NCBI GenBank assembly: GCA_910575105.1 | Contig: CAJTDK010000014.1 | Span: 26,726-90,725 of the forward strand | Length of the DNA: 64,000 bases | From: Lachnospiraceae bacterium | GTDB lineage: Bacteria > Bacillota > Clostridia > Lachnospirales > Lachnospiraceae | Direction: 5' to 3' | Part shown: positions 35,077 to 44,699 of the stretch, one piece after another | Layout: the number at the start of each line of letters is the position of its first letter | Position numbering within the stretch: position 1 is the stretch's first letter | Position numbers and translations under genes: made by a program | Notes under the pieces: model-generated | The model's input: only the letters and a program-made list of their open reading frames with translations | The model's database searches: none | What the model was told of the DNA's origin: nothing

Positions 35077-36351
35077 TTATTGACCTGCGATACGGTCAAA
35101 TTCTGTATCCAGTTCTTTTAACAGGCTGTCTACATCCTTTCCGCCATCAATTACAAATGTACTGACAGCGTTCTGGAATGCATCTCTGTATTCTTCCGTG
35201 AAGTTAAAATCTGCGTCTGCAGGAAGCGCCGCTGCTTTTCCTTCATTGATCATATTTACAATATCCGCCAGTGCAGCATCTGTTCCGCCTGCTTCCACAT
35301 CTTTGATCACACAGATACCGATTCCCTGCTCCACATACTTATCTCCGGCATCTGTTGTTGTCAGGAACTCCACAAACTTCTTTGCCGCTTCCTGTTTTTC
35401 ACTGTTTGCGCTGATTGCATAACTCTGCCCGGCGCCCGGATAAACAACTACCGTATCATCTGCATTATTAGATACTGGAAGTACAAACGCCCCAAGTTCA
35501 ACATTCTCACCCATGTCTGCCACATTATTTGCCGTCCAGTCCCCACTGACAACCATAGCGGCCTCTGCGTTTGCAAGCATAGTACATGCTGTATTCCAGT
35601 CTGTTCCAAACGGGTCGTCCTGCGTATATCCCAGTCTCTCTCCAAATCTTTCAAACACTTCTTTCCACTCTTTACTGTCTGCAAACTTCGTTTCACGGCT
35701 CTCACATTTTTTAAGCGCATCCAGATCATTCTTCATAATACTGGTTACATATTCTGCCTGTGTATCTGCCATAAGTACCCATGAATCCTGATATCCTGCC
35801 GCAAGCGGAGTATAACCTGCCTTGTCAATCTTTTTGCATACCTCGTAGAACTCATCCAGAGTTGTCGGTATCTCAACCTCTGCCTCTTTAAAAATCTGCT
35901 TATTATATGTAACCACATATGCGTTCACTCCCAATGGAGCGCCATACATCTTTCCGTCATATGCAAGCATATTGCCGTCATAATGATTCGCAATAGCCGT
36001 ATCCGTAAGATCCATCAGATACCCGTTCTTTGCATATTTCTCCAAATTTGACTGCTCGATTACAAATACATCCGGCGCATCGTCACTCGCAAACTTGGTC
36101 TGTATCGTTTGAGTATAGTCATCCATACTCATTCTCTGCACTTCGATTTTAATATCTGGGTTTTCTTCCTCAAATGCTGCAATTAATTCGTCTTCATAAG
36201 TGATCGTCCTGTCTTCTCCAGTATGATTCATAAAAGATAATGTTGTCTTGCCGTCTTCGGATTCGCCGTCCGAACCGCCGGAACCACATCCCGCTGCCAT
36301 TACTGCCGTTAATGCCGTAATTACCAAGGTACTGACTATTTTTTTCTTCAT
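35077..36351 (-). CDS. Sugar-binding lipoprotein of the CUT1 ABC transporter
   Basis: A 424-residue extracellular solute-binding protein (SBP_bac_1 fold). The lipoprotein signal ends VMAAGCGSGG, with Cys22 or so lipidated. The mature part starts TTLSFMNHTGEDR and contains EEENPDIKIEVQ, DDAPDVFVIEQ and NAEAAMVVSGDWTANN, which are typical of oligosaccharide binders. It is first in its transcript, with a good promoter at 36414-36442. The substrate is not readable; the flanking GH3/GPH cassette suggests plant-type oligosaccharides. Confidence 0.93.
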   Translation of the reverse strand: MKKKIVSTLVITALTAVMAAGCGSGGSDGESEDGKTTLSFMNHTGEDRTITYEDELIAAFEEENPDIKIEVQRMSMDDYTQTIQTKFASDDAPDVFVIEQSNLEKYAKNGYLMDLTDTAIANHYDGNMLAYDGKMYGAPLGVNAYVVTYNKQIFKEAEVEIPTTLDEFYEVCKKIDKAGYTPLAAGYQDSWVLMADTQAEYVTSIMKNDLDALKKCESRETKFADSKEWKEVFERFGERLGYTQDDPFGTDWNTACTMLANAEAAMVVSGDWTANNVADMGENVELGAFVLPVSNNADDTVVVYPGAGQSYAISANSEKQEAAKKFVEFLTTTDAGDKYVEQGIGICVIKDVEAGGTDAALADIVNMINEGKAAALPADADFNFTEEYRDAFQNAVSTFVIDGGKDVDSLLKELDTEFDRIAGQ

Positions 36352-36413
36352 TCCTGTTCCTCCCTAGAATCTACATAATATTTTATTTACGTTTATCCGC
36401 CGGCTTTAATGAT

Positions 36414-36442
36414 ATTATATATTTTGAAGATATCAGCCTCAA
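36414..36442 (-). promoter_or_regulatory. Promoter of the ABC transporter operon
   Basis: On the minus strand TTGAGG (36437-36442), 17 nt, TATAAT (36414-36419), then GGGAGGAA before the ATG at 36351. The long A/T-rich leader upstream could hold the YesN site. Confidence 0.7.
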
Positions 36443-36493
36443 TTAAGAAAATAACGATTTGATTAAAAATATACAGATACTTCTCTATTAACG

Positions 36494-36521
36494 AAAAAAA
36501 CTGCCGTAAATATACCGGCAG
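36494..36521 (-). terminator. Terminator after GH3 paralog B
   Basis: On the minus strand CTGCCG, a 9-nt loop, CGGCAG, then seven T residues, 9 nt after the GH3 stop codon. Confidence 0.85.
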
Positions 36522-36529
36522 CTCTTGAT

Positions 36530-38857
36530 TTACTTTATCCTTTTCATATAATCATTGCAATAGTTAATGATTTCTTTCACCTGATCCGCTGTAAGCAATG
36601 CTTCTCCCTGCAACGGTTCTGCCATACGATAAAAAGGCAGCGGCAGGATTAATGCCAGAAAATCTGTTTTTTCCATAACAAAGAAATCCTGTTTCCAGGT
36701 TTCTACACGCGCTTTCAGGTATTCATGGAATGCCGGGCAATGGACAAACCACACTAACGGTGACATTTCTGTAAAATAATACATCTGGTCACCATCTACA
36801 ATCCGGATACTGCCGCTGGCAACCGCATCTGCAGCAGAAATATTTAACAGAATATCATATGTATCAGACTGTACCCCCCATTTATGAAGCACATCACTGT
36901 AAACTTCAAAATCTTTCCTTGTCAGCGTAAATTCTACCGTAACCGTTTCCTGCGGCTTAAGCGTAACCTTTGCAAAGTCCCTAAGCTCTTTTTCCGGACG
37001 TTTAAACAAACCACCGCGCTCATGGATATACAACTGAATTACTTGACTTCCACATCGGGATCCAGTGTTCATCACCTCCAGGCTTACTTTCACTTTCTCA
37101 TCAGGCTTTATAACATCTTTGCTGATTTTAAAATTAGTATATGCAAAAGTAGTATAACTCAGACCATATCCAAAAGGATACATCACCGGAAGATTGCGCG
37201 TATCATACCATCGGTAACCAACTAACAGTCCCTCTGAATACGTCACATTCGGCAGTTCTACACTGTCTTCCGCAAAATCGAAATACGCCGGCGTATGCCT
37301 GAAATCCAACGGAAATGTCTCTGCCAGCCTTCCCCCCGGCTCAGCTTTGCCAAAAATAATATCCGCGATAGCTTTTCCATATCCTTCTCCTGCCGTGCCC
37401 GCAAAAATAATCCCCTTTACTTTATCCTTCCATGGGGCCAAATCATAGACACTCCCGCCTGTTAATATGATAATAATATTATCCGTCTGTTTCGTCAGAG
37501 CATCCAACATCATCCTCTGATTCTTTGGAAGCTGAATATCAGCACGATCATAGCCTTCAGACTCCCAGCCAAACGGCGCGCCTACAAAAGCAAGACATAC
37601 CTTCGCTAAAAACTGTGAAGCTTCAATACTACTAAGCAGCGGCCTGCTTTCCCCTGACTCCGCTGGCGAAATTATCTCAGACAATCGATATCCCTGATGA
37701 TAAAATACCTGTACGCCGCTTTCTTTTGCCATTGTATCGATTTCTTCCAATGGATTTGACACGATATATCCGTTCATATATCCGCTCCCGCTGCCCTCTA
37801 CATTCGGTGCCTCTGCCAATTCACCGGCAACCATAATCTTATCTTCCTCTGACAGCTGAAGCGGCAGGATATCATCATTTTTCAAAAGAACAATACACTG
37901 TTTTGCAGTCTCTATCGCTTCTTCATGGAATTCATCCATGTCTATTTCAGCCGTATTGTCAAGGCTCATTGCATGCAATGCCATCCTAAGCTGCCGGCGC
38001 AGCAGATGATCAATCATCTCTTCTGTAATCTCTCCTGTTTTCAATGCTTCAAGAATTTCGTGCGTATGGTTAGAAGGGTCAGCCAATTCAATATCCATAT
38101 CGTTGTTATGCGATGCAACCTTGTTATGATGAATCGCCAGATAGTCAGAAACAACCACTCCGTCATATCCAATATCCTTCCGTAACATATCCATACATTC
38201 TTTACTGGAATTTACCCAGTCACCATTCACTTTATTATAAGACGACATAATCATCCACGGCTTTGCCTTCTGTAATACTATCTTCCATGGCCGGAGATAT
38301 ACTTCCTTAAGAACCCGTTCCTGAATAACAGAGTTTGTATTCATCCGGTCAAACTCCTGATTATTTGCAATAAAATGTTTTGGGCACGCACCTACATCTT
38401 CCTCTTGGATTCCTTTTACATATTCAGCTGCAAGAATACCCGTCATTATCGGATCCTCGCTGAGATAATCATAATTACGTCCGCATAGAGGAGACCGTTT
38501 CAAATTCATCCCTGGACGGTTCAGTATATTTACCTTCTCCGGGTTCGCTTTTGCTTCTAGTGCAAACAAACGGCCAATCCTTCTGGCAAGATTCTTATCC
38601 CAACTCATTGCAACTGATGAATTAGATGGGAATGCAACCGGATGGTATTGTCCGTCATTCGGTCTTCCATCCTCTCCGTAACTGATACTGGAACGTGAAC
38701 GGTCTGCCCCGCCGCGTGGTACGTCCTGCGGCGAAGGTCCATAAAAGTCCTGAGAAGGAATACTGCAGTATTGATTGTGCAATGGAGTTAATGCAAGGGC
38801 TTTTTCTTCAATTGTCATTTTAGACAACATTTCTTCAATCTGTTTTTCGTACATCAC
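36530..38857 (-). CDS. Glycoside hydrolase family 3 enzyme (paralog B)
   Basis: A 775-residue cytoplasmic GH3 closely related along its whole length to the enzyme at 18931-21267. Long identical stretches include NPEKVNILNRPGMNLKRSPL. The nucleophile Asp lies in VVVSDYLAIHH and the likely acid/base Glu in WESEGYDR. The C-terminal fibronectin-like domain and the extra hydrophobic tail are also kept. It follows a GPH transporter, as paralog A does, so the two cassettes arose by duplication and probably differ in substrate or inducer. The terminator at 36494 ends the transcript. Confidence 0.92.
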   Translation of the reverse strand: MMYEKQIEEMLSKMTIEEKALALTPLHNQYCSIPSQDFYGPSPQDVPRGGADRSRSSISYGEDGRPNDGQYHPVAFPSNSSVAMSWDKNLARRIGRLFALEAKANPEKVNILNRPGMNLKRSPLCGRNYDYLSEDPIMTGILAAEYVKGIQEEDVGACPKHFIANNQEFDRMNTNSVIQERVLKEVYLRPWKIVLQKAKPWMIMSSYNKVNGDWVNSSKECMDMLRKDIGYDGVVVSDYLAIHHNKVASHNNDMDIELADPSNHTHEILEALKTGEITEEMIDHLLRRQLRMALHAMSLDNTAEIDMDEFHEEAIETAKQCIVLLKNDDILPLQLSEEDKIMVAGELAEAPNVEGSGSGYMNGYIVSNPLEEIDTMAKESGVQVFYHQGYRLSEIISPAESGESRPLLSSIEASQFLAKVCLAFVGAPFGWESEGYDRADIQLPKNQRMMLDALTKQTDNIIIILTGGSVYDLAPWKDKVKGIIFAGTAGEGYGKAIADIIFGKAEPGGRLAETFPLDFRHTPAYFDFAEDSVELPNVTYSEGLLVGYRWYDTRNLPVMYPFGYGLSYTTFAYTNFKISKDVIKPDEKVKVSLEVMNTGSRCGSQVIQLYIHERGGLFKRPEKELRDFAKVTLKPQETVTVEFTLTRKDFEVYSDVLHKWGVQSDTYDILLNISAADAVASGSIRIVDGDQMYYFTEMSPLVWFVHCPAFHEYLKARVETWKQDFFVMEKTDFLALILPLPFYRMAEPLQGEALLTADQVKEIINYCNDYMKRIK

Positions 38858-38876
38858 AATCTCCTTTTCTTTAAAT

Positions 38877-40220
38877 CTATTCTAACTCTTGAATCGCCTT
38901 TTCTACGTTCAATCCTCTGCATAGTAACGCAATAATCGCAAACAGGACAACAGGAACAACACAGTACACAACACTGATGCCCATGTTTGTCGCCGCAGCC
39001 TGAACCTCTCTGGTTCCGTCAAATCCCACAATCGCCAGCAGCCAGCCGCACGCCGCCGAACCGATTCCGCCGCCGAGTTTAATTCCCATAGATGAACAGC
39101 TATACATACTTCCTTCGATATGTACATGTTCCTTTTTGAAAACATACGCTGCAATTTGTGCAATAACAGCTCCCAGAGTTCCCATTAATGACGCAGAACA
39201 CATACAACGAAGCGCAAGACACACAATAAGCACCGTAACGTTTCCCGTAAGTCCTGACCAGATCAGTGGGATTCCCACAAGGATTGACAAACTCATACCA
39301 GTAAGATTTGTACGGTAAATACCAAATTTCTTTACGATCAAAGGTACGAAAAACAACCCAAGAATCGTAGGCATATTATTTGCAATAGAAAACTGTGCCA
39401 TCAAGCCTACGTTTCCCAAAGAATATTGTGTATAGTATGCCCCAAGTCCTCCAAGCAGCCCTGTCGCTGTATAAAAGCAGATATAAATTCCCAAAATGCT
39501 TAAGTAAAATTTATTCTTGATCAGAATTCTGAATGTCTCTAACAGACCGGCACTTTCATCTTTTGTTTCCTTCTCTGCTGCGTCTTCTTCCACAGTCTCT
39601 TCTTCCGGCAGTTCCTTTACCAATAAACAGCTTAATGTATTAATGACAATCGCAAATACAGCAAAACCAATAGCTGTAACCTTCCATCCAAAACTTCCTG
39701 CAAGCTGCATAACTGAACCTGACACTACCATAACAGCAATAAAAGCAAACACATAACGGATTGTACCCAACTGTACCCGTTCCTGCGTATTTCTTGTAAT
39801 CAAAGCAGGTAATGTTGAATATGCAATATTATTAGCCGTATAGCAGACTGCGTTAAATAATGTATATACTATCATAAAATATACATACTGGGCAATGGGG
39901 CCTATTTCCGGAATCATAAAATTTAAAATAAGCAGTATGCCCAAGGGAAATGTTGACCAAAACATCCACGGTCTTGCCTTTCCCATTTTAGTATGAGTAT
40001 GGTCGATCAGGTTCCCGAAAAATACATCTGATACACCATCTAATAGTTTAGTTATCAACATCAGAGTTCCGATAATAGCCGAATTCATCCCCATCTCAGT
40101 TGTCATATATACCATGACGAAGGAACCAATAACTACCGAGAAACAATTGGATGCCAAATCTCCCATACCATAAAAAACTTTATCATACCATTTTAAATAC
40201 CTCTTTTCATCCATGCTCAT
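38877..40220 (-). CDS. GPH-family glycoside/oligosaccharide symporter (B)
   Basis: ATG at 40220 behind AAAGGAGAG gives 447 residues, MSMDEKRYLKWYDKVFYGMG. Twelve hydrophobic helices and the loop TKLLDGVSDVFFGNLIDHTHTKMGKARPW mark the GPH family. Its start is 245 bp from the divergent AraC-GH39 gene. Together with GH3 paralog B it forms an import-then-hydrolyse unit, probably controlled by that regulator through the repeats at 40269-40361. Confidence 0.92.
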   Translation of the reverse strand: MSMDEKRYLKWYDKVFYGMGDLASNCFSVVIGSFVMVYMTTEMGMNSAIIGTLMLITKLLDGVSDVFFGNLIDHTHTKMGKARPWMFWSTFPLGILLILNFMIPEIGPIAQYVYFMIVYTLFNAVCYTANNIAYSTLPALITRNTQERVQLGTIRYVFAFIAVMVVSGSVMQLAGSFGWKVTAIGFAVFAIVINTLSCLLVKELPEEETVEEDAAEKETKDESAGLLETFRILIKNKFYLSILGIYICFYTATGLLGGLGAYYTQYSLGNVGLMAQFSIANNMPTILGLFFVPLIVKKFGIYRTNLTGMSLSILVGIPLIWSGLTGNVTVLIVCLALRCMCSASLMGTLGAVIAQIAAYVFKKEHVHIEGSMYSCSSMGIKLGGGIGSAACGWLLAIVGFDGTREVQAAATNMGISVVYCVVPVVLFAIIALLCRGLNVEKAIQELE

Positions 40221-40268
40221 TCTCTCCTTTTCCTTGGTTTTTGTTTCCTTCAGCATATCAATTTTTGG

Positions 40269-40361
40269 CAAAAATTGTGACGTATATTTTGTTTTTTCTC
40301 GACATTATTCTTTATATATAAACATATATTTTTCTATTTAGTCAAAAATATTGACATATAC
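40269..40361. promoter_or_regulatory. Two direct repeats 74 bp apart (operator candidate)
   Basis: CAAAAATTGTGACGTATAT (40269-40287) and CAAAAATATTGACATATAC (40343-40361) match at 15 of 19 positions. Their spacing of 74 bp is about seven helical turns, so bound proteins would face the same side of the DNA and could loop it. They lie between the divergent GPH gene and the AraC-GH39 regulator. Confidence 0.6.
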
Positions 40362-40464
40362 TATATATTTTTGTTACATTAGATAATATAAAGCTATTTG
40401 AAATAAGCTTTTTTGAATATAAACCAATTAAATATACTATAAACTAAAAAGGAGCGATGCCCTT

Positions 40465-42936
40465 ATGTATCACGAATTATTTGACGGACAAAACCATCTT
40501 CCCTATCATATTTTTTTGATCGATGCAGAGACAGAGCACACACATGCACATACAGAATTAGAATTGTGCTTTCTTCTGTGTGGAAATGCGGAATTTGGCA
40601 TCAATGGCAAAAGCTTTCCGCTATATGAACATGATTTCATTCTAGTCCATCCGCTTGCCCTTCACCAAATTCAGCACTGCTCGGACAACTGCCGCATTTT
40701 ATTCCTCCATATTGATTTATTTGCATTCCAGAAATACATTACAGGGCTTTCCGAGGTGTCTTTCCGATTTTCCAACGTTATGAACAACCGCAATCACACT
40801 CTATACCAAACCCTCTACCAATCTCTGCGCAATACTCTTAACGCTGCATTAGAAGGAAATTCCGTATGGCGCCTGACCGTTCTCAAAGAAATCATCAATG
40901 TCTTAAGTCTTTTGCTTTCTCATTATCAGACCGTTTCTGACAAGCAGGAAGCCGAAGCCGCCCCACCTACTCATGATGAACTTAATCAGATGCGTATGCT
41001 CTCTGTGTTAGAATACCTAAATCAGCATTGGCAGAAATCTTTGACACTGACTTCTGTTTCAGAAGTCTTTGCAATGAACCCTTCCTATTTTTCCCGTTTT
41101 TTTAAAAAGACAATGGGAGTAGGTTTTTTGGCATATCTCACACAATTACGCCTAAAACGTTCTCTGAATCTTTTATTAGGCACAGACATGCCTATCATTG
41201 AGATTGCATTAGAATGCGGATTTAATGATTATAAAACATACAGCCGGTTATTTAAGAAAGAGTTCGGTGAAAATCCACAGATATATAGGAAAACACATAC
41301 GAATAAGAAAATAGATCTGGAGATAATTCCAAATATCCATCCTACACAAGTGATAGAACAGTTAGCCTTTAACCCCCATGAATCATCTAGTAAAAAACAA
41401 CTTGTTCCTTTAAAAATAGACTTGAACAAAAAAATATGCGGACATCCCCCTCACCAACAGAACCAAACCATTACCATTGGTCCGGCTTTCCGCCTTCTTA
41501 GACGCAAAACACAAGAGCACATTTTGTATGCTAAAAGTCAATTTTCGCTAAAATATATTCGTTTTACAGAATTATTCTCAGATCATATGCATTTATACAT
41601 GGAAGATAAGACTGGTCAGCCCTTTTTTAATTGGGAATATCTGGATGATATCATTGAGTTTCTGGAATCCAATCAACTATATCCTTTTATCGTTTTCGGC
41701 TCCATGCCCGACTTACTTTCTACCGCAAAACGTGTAAATGATCCACTCATGCCTTCCGGTCATACTTGCCTTCCGAAATCTATGGAGAATTTCCAACTTC
41801 TAGTTCGGGAATTTATTATGCACTATGCCCGAAAGTACCAGAACAAAGATTTTTTTCAGCGCTGGCGCATACAATTATGGGCATTCCCCGAAACACCAGA
41901 AAGTGTATGGAATGGAACTGAAGCGCAATTCTTTTCTCTTGTAGCAGAAACATATTCAACCATTCGAAAACTGTCGCCTGATTTATCTCTTGGAAGTCCT
42001 TCCACTATGGGATGGAATAACTTTTCAATGTTAAATCGTTTTCTTGGATTCTGCCACAAGGAAAACCTGAAATTTGACTTTTTTTGTTTGAATTCCTATG
42101 GATTTACCAGTCCATTAAACAAGCGATGCTCTTCTATATATTATGCATATGAAAAAAATTTTTCATATCAAAATGGCGATCACATGTTGAATAGAGCTGC
42201 TGCCGAAATGGAAGATGTTTTATCTAAAGAAAGTGTTTCTCAGCCTATTATTGTAACCGAATGGGGATTAAATCCCTATATTAAGGATTTGTCGCGTGAT
42301 ACTTCTTTTATGGCATCCTGGATTATAAATCACACCATACATCTCTCCCGTGCAATAACGGAACTCTGTTACTGTCTGCTTACAGACATTTCTCCATCCG
42401 ATTCTTCCGAATCTGGATATGAGTTTACCGGCGGGCAGGGCATCCTTACAAATAGCGGCATACCCAAACCTTCCTTTGCTGCTTTTAAATTATTAGAATC
42501 TCTCGGGAATAAAACTCTATCTATTGGCGATGACTATATTCTCACAAAGAACCAGTGCTCCTGGCAGTTACTTATCTGCAATTACAGTTATTATAGCCAG
42601 AATTATCTTCAGGGCAAACAAGAACTTCTTTTTGATGAAGACCGTTATAATATTTATGAAACTGCTCTTCCTAAAACTTTTCAGATTTTGATAAATATGA
42701 CTTCCGGCAGATATAGGCTCGAAACTATACAAATTGATCGTAATCATTATGCACCCTATGATGAATGGATAAAAATGGGAAAACCAAAACTCCTCCATTC
42801 TCTCTATCTGGAATATATATTGAACAAATGCTGTCCTAAACTGCAGATTGAAACGATTGTAACCTCCAATCATTTGCAAATTCAGCGGACAGTACCAGTT
42901 CATGGAGCTATCCTCATTAGTATCTATCCATTATAA
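40465..42936 (+). CDS. AraC-type regulator fused to a degenerate GH39-like domain
   Basis: An 823-residue protein with three parts: a cupin sensor (residues about 1-100, HTHAHTELELCFLLCGNAEF), an AraC HTH pair (about 175-275, LTSVSEVFAMNPSYFSRFFKK and IIEIALECGFNDYKTYSRLF), and from about residue 325 a GH39 xylosidase-like barrel plus C-terminal beta domain. In the barrel, the usual WNEPN with the acid/base Glu is replaced by LWAFPETPE, while the nucleophile-type VTEWG is kept. No signal peptide. The barrel is probably a sugar sensor. It is divergent from the GPH/GH3 operon. Ribosome site AAGGAG. Confidence 0.88.
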   Translation: MYHELFDGQNHLPYHIFLIDAETEHTHAHTELELCFLLCGNAEFGINGKSFPLYEHDFILVHPLALHQIQHCSDNCRILFLHIDLFAFQKYITGLSEVSFRFSNVMNNRNHTLYQTLYQSLRNTLNAALEGNSVWRLTVLKEIINVLSLLLSHYQTVSDKQEAEAAPPTHDELNQMRMLSVLEYLNQHWQKSLTLTSVSEVFAMNPSYFSRFFKKTMGVGFLAYLTQLRLKRSLNLLLGTDMPIIEIALECGFNDYKTYSRLFKKEFGENPQIYRKTHTNKKIDLEIIPNIHPTQVIEQLAFNPHESSSKKQLVPLKIDLNKKICGHPPHQQNQTITIGPAFRLLRRKTQEHILYAKSQFSLKYIRFTELFSDHMHLYMEDKTGQPFFNWEYLDDIIEFLESNQLYPFIVFGSMPDLLSTAKRVNDPLMPSGHTCLPKSMENFQLLVREFIMHYARKYQNKDFFQRWRIQLWAFPETPESVWNGTEAQFFSLVAETYSTIRKLSPDLSLGSPSTMGWNNFSMLNRFLGFCHKENLKFDFFCLNSYGFTSPLNKRCSSIYYAYEKNFSYQNGDHMLNRAAAEMEDVLSKESVSQPIIVTEWGLNPYIKDLSRDTSFMASWIINHTIHLSRAITELCYCLLTDISPSDSSESGYEFTGGQGILTNSGIPKPSFAAFKLLESLGNKTLSIGDDYILTKNQCSWQLLICNYSYYSQNYLQGKQELLFDEDRYNIYETALPKTFQILINMTSGRYRLETIQIDRNHYAPYDEWIKMGKPKLLHSLYLEYILNKCCPKLQIETIVTSNHLQIQRTVPVHGAILISIYPL

Positions 42937-43255
42937 ACAAAAAGCAAGAACATACAAATACTAAAATCCACTGTTCAAAGGAAGCTTGTATCTACAAAGT
43001 GCTTTTGGATAGTATCTTCTCAAACTGAAACACTCCGCAGCAGACTGCGGGGTGTAATCCCTAAAAAATTCAATACATCCGGTTACTCCTGGACATACTA
43101 TGATTTTATGGTATCCTTATAGCACTTGACCTACTTTGTCTGCAAATCCTTTTCTCAAATTTCCCTGTATAATGCCGCTTGTCTCAAACAGACATTTATG
43201 AAATATAAACTTTCCCCATTTTCAAAAAGATTGTACCAAGTCCAAAATAAAAAGA
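42937..43255. other. Intergenic boundary between the sugar cassette and the mobile element
   Basis: No gene is seen. A hairpin ACACTCCGCAG / CTGCGGGGTGT (about 43028-43052, one mismatch) lies about 90 bp after the AraC-GH39 stop and may end that transcript, though there is no T tail. The boundary of the integrative element should fall in or near this stretch; no clear attachment repeat could be recognised by eye. Confidence 0.45.
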
Positions 43256-44638
43256 TTAAGGCTTTATCTTACATATCACAATTAACCTATTATTAGCAGA
43301 TACACTACAGGTAGACAATATCACCTTTTCCAACACATCCTTATCTTCTTCCGATGCAACCTCATAAACAGAATCCCGTACCGATACCTTTCTGCATTCC
43401 ACAATCTCATATTCCAGCACCCTATCCGGCAAATAAAGCAATACCCTTCCTTGCTCCTTCCGAAACCCGGCATCCTGAAACTTTTTCAGATTACTGAACA
43501 TACTCCCATCTTTCATGTTATGCCCATATATAATTACCTTACTGTCGGTAAAATCTGCCCGGTTCCGATAATCCAGAAAGATACTGCCTTCCTTATTCGT
43601 TTTTCCGTCAAAGGTATAGTGAAGATAATGCTCGTTATCCTTTCCCTGCACTACCGGATAGTCCACCCCGATCCCCGGAATCTGTATCCATGCCACAACA
43701 TCCCCATTGATGGCCCGCAGCCCCTCAAAATCTATTTCTGGCAGCTTTTCTTCCGGTTCTTCCTGCTTTTCCGGCTGTCCTCCATTCAGATAGCCCTCCG
43801 GAGCCTTCGTCTCATCAATGCGGTAATGCCCGAAAGGAAGCGCATCTTTCTTCGTAGCGGCAGTTCCCTTGCTGTCTGTCGTAAGGCTTAATACAACCTG
43901 GTTCTTAGTATAGGCTTTCCCTTCCACCATTACCGGATGGTCGTTTAAGGAAGTGATGGTAAATACAGCTCCCTCCAAAGAGGCACCGCCCTGAGGTTCT
44001 TCCTTCTTCGTTTCCAGATCGCGCTTCTGTACTTTGACCCCGCCCCGGTAAATCTGTTCTTCTACGGAAGACGCATTATAACAGGATACCGTTTCCTTTG
44101 CTCCGCCTGCAGTAATCTTCTGCACAAAAACCGTATCATTAACAAGATAGCCGACCGGAGCCTTCGTTTCCTGTACTGTTACCGTCCCAAGGGGAAGGCA
44201 GGGCGTTTTCCCGTCTGTCTGGGTATAAAAGGCATCTCCGGATACCAGATAATTTTTAGAGAAATGTGCTTTCCCCTCTGCATCCGTCTTAAAAATCCAG
44301 GTCCGGGCAGGCTTTGCGCCGCCAGCGGCCGGATCGGTATCGGACTGCCCGGTATAAAACTTCACGGTAAACTGTGCTTCTGCTAAGGAAGCGCTCCCCT
44401 GGGGTTCTGCTTTCTTCCTCTCCTTATCTAACTTCTGAAGGAGCAGATCCATCGGATTGCTCTGCGGAACCTCCGTTACGGTAACTGCCGCTGTCTTTTC
44501 CGGCTCCACAGTCACGTTATGCGCGGTCACGTCTACAACATATCCTTTTGAGGCTGTCAGCTCCTTCACCGTATAGCTTCCTGCCTCCAGCTCCCCGGAC
44601 TTTGCATAGCCGTTCTGGTCTGTGGTCAGTTTAGTCAC
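43256..44638 (-). CDS. Fusion of SpaA/Cna-B adhesin repeats to class B sortase
   Basis: Residues 1 to about 295 carry successive SpaA/Cna-B pilin domains with ELEAGSYTVKELTASKGY, LGTVTVQETKAPVGYL and FGHYRIDETKAPEGYL. After a short acidic linker (QPEKQEEPEEK) comes a class B sortase: FEGLRAINGDVVAWIQIPGI, YGHNMKDGSMF with the catalytic His, and LSTCSVSANNRLIVICK with Cys and Arg. The two are normally separate ICE genes. There is no signal peptide or LPxTG. The SpaA frame stays open upstream of the GTG at 44638 to about 44700 (SLKGAEYGIF), where it meets a primase fragment. It looks like a deletion product. Confidence 0.8.
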   Translation of the reverse strand: MTKLTTDQNGYAKSGELEAGSYTVKELTASKGYVVDVTAHNVTVEPEKTAAVTVTEVPQSNPMDLLLQKLDKERKKAEPQGSASLAEAQFTVKFYTGQSDTDPAAGGAKPARTWIFKTDAEGKAHFSKNYLVSGDAFYTQTDGKTPCLPLGTVTVQETKAPVGYLVNDTVFVQKITAGGAKETVSCYNASSVEEQIYRGGVKVQKRDLETKKEEPQGGASLEGAVFTITSLNDHPVMVEGKAYTKNQVVLSLTTDSKGTAATKKDALPFGHYRIDETKAPEGYLNGGQPEKQEEPEEKLPEIDFEGLRAINGDVVAWIQIPGIGVDYPVVQGKDNEHYLHYTFDGKTNKEGSIFLDYRNRADFTDSKVIIYGHNMKDGSMFSNLKKFQDAGFRKEQGRVLLYLPDRVLEYEIVECRKVSVRDSVYEVASEEDKDVLEKVILSTCSVSANNRLIVICKIKP

Positions 44639-44699
44639 CTGCTTTTCTCCTTTGAAAATACCGTATTCCGCGCCTTTTAAGGAGTAATTGCCATTCCCA

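Noticed and set aside
42937..43255. Attachment site of the integrative element
   Set aside because: No tRNA end or matching direct repeat could be found by eye, and the other end of the element lies outside or is deleted.
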